Source: Candidatus Babeliales bacterium
GTDB taxonomy: Bacteria; Babelota; Babeliae; Babelales; UBA12411
Reading direction: 5' to 3'
DNA length: 34,194 nucleotides
Assembly (NCBI GenBank): GCA_023128415.1
Contig: JAGMEA010000034.1
Span: 1 to 34,194, forward strand
The position numbers and the translations under genes were made by a program. Positions within the stretch are counted from its first letter, which is position 1, and each line of letters opens with the position of its first letter. Below, one piece after another: positions 30,722-34,194 of the stretch. The notes under the pieces are model-generated. The model was not told the DNA's origin, did not search any database, and saw only the letters and a program-made list of their open reading frames with translations.

Positions 30722-30747
30722 AAAAAAGAGGCACCGAGTTGATGCCT
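30722..30747 (-). terminator. Rho-independent terminator after the 30777 propeller gene
   Basis: On the minus strand AGGCATC/GGTGCCT (7 bp with one T-G pair, 5-nt loop) followed by CTTTTTTA. It lies 29 bp past the stop and just upstream of the next gene's promoter, so the two propeller genes are separate units. Confidence 0.88.
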
Positions 30748-30776
30748 AATTAGATTATAAATTTTGAAAGAATTGA

Positions 30777-32093
30777 TTAAATTTGTTCAGGAAAATTATA
30801 AGTTTTTTCTAAGTATTGTTTAGCTTCTTCGCTTAATGAATTATATAACGGGATGAGGTGCTGAGTAGTGATATTGAAGGTATTTATTTTTTTTGTTGTA
30901 ATAAGAATCATCAACAAGGCCTTTTTAAGGTCTGAATCACTGTAATCAGTTTTCATCCAGAGTTTTATCGTATTATTGTCTTCTGCCGTAGCAATTGTCT
31001 TTCCATCAGGACTCAGGGCTAGAGAAGTAATTTTATTACTTGGATTTCTTAGCACATATGTATTTCTAGTTTCTATATTCCAGAGACTAATTATGCCATC
31101 ATCAGACCCGCTAAAAATTATACGATTGTCAGGGCTCCAGGCTACAGAATTCACTCTACTTTTGTTTATTGCTGGCAGATCTTTTCTACGAGTAGTTCTA
31201 ATATTCCAAGCTGTTACTTCGCCGTTTATATTTCCAATAGCAAGACATTTGCCATCAGAACTCCAGGCCATCGAAGTAACAGGCCGATCTACGGACAAGG
31301 TTTTTTCCTTTGCTCTGGTTGTGGCATTCCAAATATTTACTATACCATTAAAAAATCCACCAGCTAGGTTTTGTCCATCAGGACTCCAGGCTATTGAAAT
31401 AACTGCATTTCTGCTGGCCCTAAATTGATGCTCTTGTTCTTTTGTTTTCAGGTTTATTAAGTTAATATATCCATCACTAGTTCCAATAGCAATTCTTCTA
31501 CCATCAGGACTGAAGGCCATTGTTGAAAAGGAAACTGCTTGTGGCTGACCTCCCACATCATATTCTTCTTGTAATATGTCGATGATTTTTCCTGTTTCAA
31601 CATCCCAAATTCTAATTGAGTTATTTGCTGATATGTCAGCAAGTTTTCTGCTATCAGGGCTCCAGGCTAATGATTTTTTACGCGAAGATTTTTTAAAAAT
31701 CCATTTGGGGCTTCCAGTTTTAACATCCCAGATTGTTGTATTATTATTTCCAGATCCACTAGCAATTTTTTTGCCATCAGGACTCCAAGCTACTGTAGAG
31801 GCTGTATAGCTGGGAGGCATTTTTAATTCTTGAGGAGGAAATGTGTAAAGAAAAATAGTGCTAGGATATCGAGTATCTATTAGCTTGAGAATGTTTGATT
31901 TGACCTTTTCAGGCAAGTTCAGCTCGGCATTTAGTTGCTCGAATTTATCCGGGCTTTTCATATCATCAAGCCAACGGCTTAAATGTTCTCTTACAGCCTG
32001 CTCAGCTGCTTGTTCACTAAGTGATCTTATTGGTGCTTGGCTAAAAACACTTAGATTTGAGAAGCAAAATAATAAAATAAATAACTTTTTCAT
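30777..32093 (-). CDS. Exported WD40-repeat beta-propeller protein
   Basis: 438 residues from ATG 32093, preceded by AGGAGG; the longer ATG 32117 start is rejected for the same reason as in its neighbour. Signal peptide MKKLFILLFCFSNLSVFS, helical module (SEQAAEQAVREHLSRWLDDM ... LNLPEKV), seven WD40 blades (e.g. VAWSPDGKKIASGSGNNNTTIWDVKTG, IAWSPDGQNLAGGFFNGIVNIWNA), and the C-terminal module (DLKKALLMILITTKKI ... HLIPLYNSLSEEAKQYLEKTYNFP). Very similar to the 29294 protein in both end modules, so the pair is a recent duplication. Own promoter and own terminator. Confidence 0.88.
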   Translation of the reverse strand: MKKLFILLFCFSNLSVFSQAPIRSLSEQAAEQAVREHLSRWLDDMKSPDKFEQLNAELNLPEKVKSNILKLIDTRYPSTIFLYTFPPQELKMPPSYTASTVAWSPDGKKIASGSGNNNTTIWDVKTGSPKWIFKKSSRKKSLAWSPDSRKLADISANNSIRIWDVETGKIIDILQEEYDVGGQPQAVSFSTMAFSPDGRRIAIGTSDGYINLINLKTKEQEHQFRASRNAVISIAWSPDGQNLAGGFFNGIVNIWNATTRAKEKTLSVDRPVTSMAWSSDGKCLAIGNINGEVTAWNIRTTRRKDLPAINKSRVNSVAWSPDNRIIFSGSDDGIISLWNIETRNTYVLRNPSNKITSLALSPDGKTIATAEDNNTIKLWMKTDYSDSDLKKALLMILITTKKINTFNITTQHLIPLYNSLSEEAKQYLEKTYNFPEQI

Positions 32094-32126
32094 AAGGCTT
32101 CCTCCTTTTAACCCCATTTATTTTTA

Positions 32127-32156
32127 ATTATATAAGGATTTCCTTGCAAATAGCAA
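32127..32156 (-). promoter_or_regulatory. Promoter of the 30777 propeller gene, shared module copy 2
   Basis: Minus-strand TTGCTA (32151-32156), 18-bp spacer containing ATTTGCAA (overlapping at 32144-32151), and TATAAT (32127-32132). The downstream leader AATTAAAAATAAATGGGG is almost identical to that of copy 1. Confidence 0.7.
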
Positions 32157-32191
32157 TATTTTGCGGGAATGTATCATCATAATAGAAAAGA

Positions 32192-32214
32192 GGCGCCAAA
32201 TTTTCAGTGGCGCC
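32192..32214 (-). terminator. Hairpin terminator downstream of the 32525 gene and its decayed copy
   Basis: Minus-strand TGGCGCC-type arms, GGCGCCA/TGGCGCC on the plus strand (7 bp, 9-nt loop), followed by TCTTTTCTATTAT on the minus strand. It lies beyond the pseudogene fragment, which separates it from the intact gene's stop by 310 bp. Confidence 0.75.
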
Positions 32215-32221
32215 AATAGTT

Positions 32222-32514
32222 TTATAAAAAGGAGTTGTAGATTTTTATTAAATGTTGATATCTTTTGGGAAATTGAAATTGATCCCTTAAAGGGTTTCGA
32301 ATGGTTATTTTTTTATCTTTTGCCAGAATTAAAAACAGCGTCTTAAATAAATCATCTTTTCTACTCCCTGGTCCTGATATAAATCGGTCTCTTTCCAAGT
32401 TTCAGCTAAATAATTTTCATCCAAAGTTAAAATTTTCTTACCATCGGGACTCCAAAAGCCATCAAGTATCATATATTCAGTAGCATTAAAATGATTTAAA
32501 TGGAATAAGTCCTT
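32222..32514 (-). pseudogene. Decayed 3'-end copy of a WD40 propeller gene
   Basis: Translating the minus strand gives DLFHLNHFNATEYMILDG, then FWSPDGKKILTLDENYLAET and WKETDLY, matching DLLHLNHFDRKEN and FWSPDGTNILTEERNGVTEV of the adjacent 32525 gene. The frame then shifts near 32357-32360, after which DDLFKTLFLILAKDKKIT and KRYQHLIKIYNSFL match SDLFRALFLILVKNKTIT and KKYQHLMEIYHSL. It ends at a stop in 32222-32224. There is no start, signal peptide or N-terminal blade. It lies directly after the stop codon of the intact gene, consistent with a partial tandem duplication followed by decay. Similarity is by eye but extends over the full fragment. Confidence 0.85.
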
Positions 32515-32524
32515 TTAATGCTAA

Positions 32525-34081
32525 TTATGCCGGTCCTGCTTCCCCATCAATAGATTCTTTGTCTTTGCCTTTATCTTTTTTTATTTCGATATCAAAATAT
32601 CTTAAAAGATATTTTTTTGCTTGGTCTGATAAAGAGTGGTAGATTTCCATCAAATGTTGATATTTTTTAGATTTAATGTTCGATTTGGTTATTGTTTTAT
32701 TTTTTACTAGGATTAGAAAAAGAGCTCTAAATAAGTCACTTTTTATATCTACCGATCCTACATAGAGATCAATTTCATTCCAAACTTCGGTTACTCCATT
32801 TCTTTCTTCAGTTAGAATATTCGTACCATCAGGACTCCAAAATGCACGGATCATTGTATTTTCTTTTCTGTCGAAATGATTTAAGTGCAATAAATCTTGA
32901 CCGGTTTGCGCATTATATATATTTGCCTTTCTATTTTTTCCTGGAGAAAGAAGAATTTGAGAACTATCAGGGCTCCAGCTTATTGTGGCTAGTATTGACA
33001 GAATTCCCTCACTATGTACCTCTATTTTAGAAAGTATTTTCGATGTATGAGCATCCCATATTCTTACCGTATTATCAAAGGAGGAAGTAGCAATTTTTTT
33101 TCCATCAGGGCTGTATTCAGCCATATTTACAGTATTAAAATGCCCTTGAAGACTTTTACTAAATAATTTTCTTCTTCCGGGCAAATTTCTAATGACATTC
33201 ATATTGTCAGGATTGCAAATATTTGCACCGCGATGTCCATCTTCAGTAATAATATAAGTACCGTCAGGACTCCATCCATAAGCAAATCTTGTATCACTCA
33301 ATCTTACCCCTGTATCAGCATCCCAAATGATGCTGATACTTGCAGACTTTGTCATAATTTTACTTCCATCCGGGCTCCATTTAATTATAGCAATGGATTC
33401 AGGGTGGCCATCGAGATTATGTTTAGGCTTTTCTTTTTGAAGATCCCATATTACTGCTCTATTACCTAATCCGGAGATTAGATTTTTTCCATCAGGACTC
33501 CAAGCTAATGCAAAAAAGTTTTCTACAGGAGCAAAAGTTAAAGTAGTTTTATAATGCACCATTGAATTTTCTAGATACATTATCCTTATAGAAGAGGGGG
33601 CAAATGTAGCAAATAGGTTAGGAATTTTAGGACTCCAGCTTATTGTACCTATGTTAGCTTCATGTTCTGTTGGAAAAATTCCAACTTTTATACTTTTTCC
33701 CTTAATCTGGAAGGGTTGTTGATCCCTCCAAATATTTACGTCTTGATTGACTGGAATGCCAGCCATTTTGCCATCAGAACTCCAATTTTCAAAACTAATA
33801 TTTCTATCGATTTGACCAAGGTAGGACTCTGTTATATATCCGGAAATTGAGTATGGATTTAATTTTTTTATTGCTTTTAAGACATCAATTATTGTTTTTT
33901 CAGGGATATTCAATTCTCTTTTAAGATTTTCAAGTCTATTTATAGATAGCATATTATTTAACCAACTAGCTAATCTTGTTTGAACAAGTGTTTCTGCTGA
34001 TAGTTTGGTGAGAGGTTGTGGTATTTGTGAAAATAAACTTAAATTAGACAGTAAAATTAGTAAAATTAACGATTTTTTCAT
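32525..34081 (-). CDS. Exported WD40-repeat beta-propeller protein
   Basis: 518 residues, the longest of the five. ATG 34081 has AAGGAG upstream and begins the signal peptide MKKSLILLILLSNLSLFS. The helical N-terminal module (LSAETLVQTRLASWLNNM ... LNIPEKT) is followed by about eight blades, several irregular (e.g. LAWSPDGKNLISGLGNRAVIWDLQ, AEYSPDGKKIATSSFDNTVRIWDAHTS) and one with a long insertion near the centre. The C-terminal module (SDLFRALFLILVKNKTI ... HLMEIYHSLSDQAKKYLLRYFDI) ends with a Lys/Asp/Glu-rich tail. Promoter copy 3 lies upstream and a decayed copy of its 3' end lies directly downstream. Likely exported; ligand unknown. Confidence 0.87.
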   Translation of the reverse strand: MKKSLILLILLSNLSLFSQIPQPLTKLSAETLVQTRLASWLNNMLSINRLENLKRELNIPEKTIIDVLKAIKKLNPYSISGYITESYLGQIDRNISFENWSSDGKMAGIPVNQDVNIWRDQQPFQIKGKSIKVGIFPTEHEANIGTISWSPKIPNLFATFAPSSIRIMYLENSMVHYKTTLTFAPVENFFALAWSPDGKNLISGLGNRAVIWDLQKEKPKHNLDGHPESIAIIKWSPDGSKIMTKSASISIIWDADTGVRLSDTRFAYGWSPDGTYIITEDGHRGANICNPDNMNVIRNLPGRRKLFSKSLQGHFNTVNMAEYSPDGKKIATSSFDNTVRIWDAHTSKILSKIEVHSEGILSILATISWSPDSSQILLSPGKNRKANIYNAQTGQDLLHLNHFDRKENTMIRAFWSPDGTNILTEERNGVTEVWNEIDLYVGSVDIKSDLFRALFLILVKNKTITKSNIKSKKYQHLMEIYHSLSDQAKKYLLRYFDIEIKKDKGKDKESIDGEAGPA

Positions 34082-34102
34082 AGGTTATCTCCTTTATTTT
34101 TT

Positions 34103-34132
34103 ATGATACAGAGACTTAATTGCAAATAACAA
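34103..34132 (-). promoter_or_regulatory. Promoter of the 32525 propeller gene, shared module copy 3
   Basis: Minus-strand TTGTTA (34127-34132), 18-bp spacer containing ATTTGCAA (overlapping at 34120-34127), TATCAT (34103-34108). Same geometry as copies 1 and 2 but with a diverged -10. The remaining 62 bp to the window edge show no gene. Confidence 0.6.
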
Positions 34133-34194
34133 TATTTGGGAATGTTTAACAAGACACCGCGGAATTCTCCACCTATAATCTATCTGATTTAGAT

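Noticed and set aside
26116-34081. F-box assignment for the C-terminal module of the propellers
   Set aside because: The Leu/Tyr pattern is only loosely like an F-box, lacks the LP core, and the proteins have Sec signals; no specific claim is justified.
1-34194. Insertion sequences, transposases, integrases or prophage genes
   Set aside because: No transposase, integrase, recombinase or phage structural motifs were seen in any supported gene.

Overview
The window looks like a piece of the chromosome of a small-genome, AT-rich, Gram-negative bacterium. It has lipid A genes (LpxA, LpxI), peptidoglycan genes (MurB, MurD, FtsW, an N-acetylmuramoyl-L-alanine amidase), many Sec signal peptides and lipoproteins, and SpoVG despite no sign of sporulation. 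The tandem family of exported WD40-type beta-propellers, the many orphan membrane proteins and the AT-rich gene style suggest a host-associated member of candidate phylum Dependentiae (TM6, Babela-like). That assignment is an inference from gene content, not a database match.

Layout. (1) 1-2340, minus strand: the 5' part of a signal-peptide beta-rich surface-type protein, an orphan membrane protein, and murB. (2) 2661-9175, plus strand: amidase, two related small membrane proteins, murD and ftsW overlapping by 59 bp, then a 619-residue orphan membrane protein. (3) 9181-15693, minus strand: read in transcription order, dnaA, a duplicated-domain lipoprotein, rsmH, spoVG, tRNA-Gln(UUG), lpxA, a Gfo/Idh/MocA oxidoreductase and lpxI. 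(4) 15798-22788, plus strand: a TPR lipoprotein, a cysteine-less thioredoxin-fold protein, a DUF378 pair, an orphan with an acidic tail, an M3 metallopeptidase lipoprotein, and a pair of paralogous small membrane proteins. (5) 22866-24785, minus strand: dnaK, with a promoter and a CIRCE-like HrcA operator in its leader. (6) About 24955-26093: a gene-free stretch with a GC-rich, C-run-rich block, several perfect hairpins and short tandem repeats. (7) 26116-34081, minus strand: five exported beta-propeller genes and one decayed fragment of a sixth copy.

Functional themes. The first half is dominated by cell-envelope building. Lipid A synthesis starts with LpxA and continues after LpxI; the oxidoreductase lying between them, with a 4-bp overlap to lpxA, may modify the UDP-sugar substrate. 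MurB and MurD make peptidoglycan precursors, FtsW polymerises at the septum, and the amidase cleaves. The dnaA-rsmH-spoVG run links replication, ribosome maturation and regulation to the same strand.

The right third is the most distinctive part. Five propellers share one architecture: Sec signal, helical N-terminal module, 7-9 blades, and a helical C-terminal module ending in Y-x-hydrophobic-P. The four transcription units all carry the octamer ATTTGCAA 39-51 nt upstream of their start codons, and three of them have the same promoter layout with an 18-bp spacer. Hairpin terminators separate the canonical WD genes. A degenerate 3'-end copy, a C-terminal frameshift and nucleotide-level identity between blades show the locus is still being reshaped by duplication and recombination.
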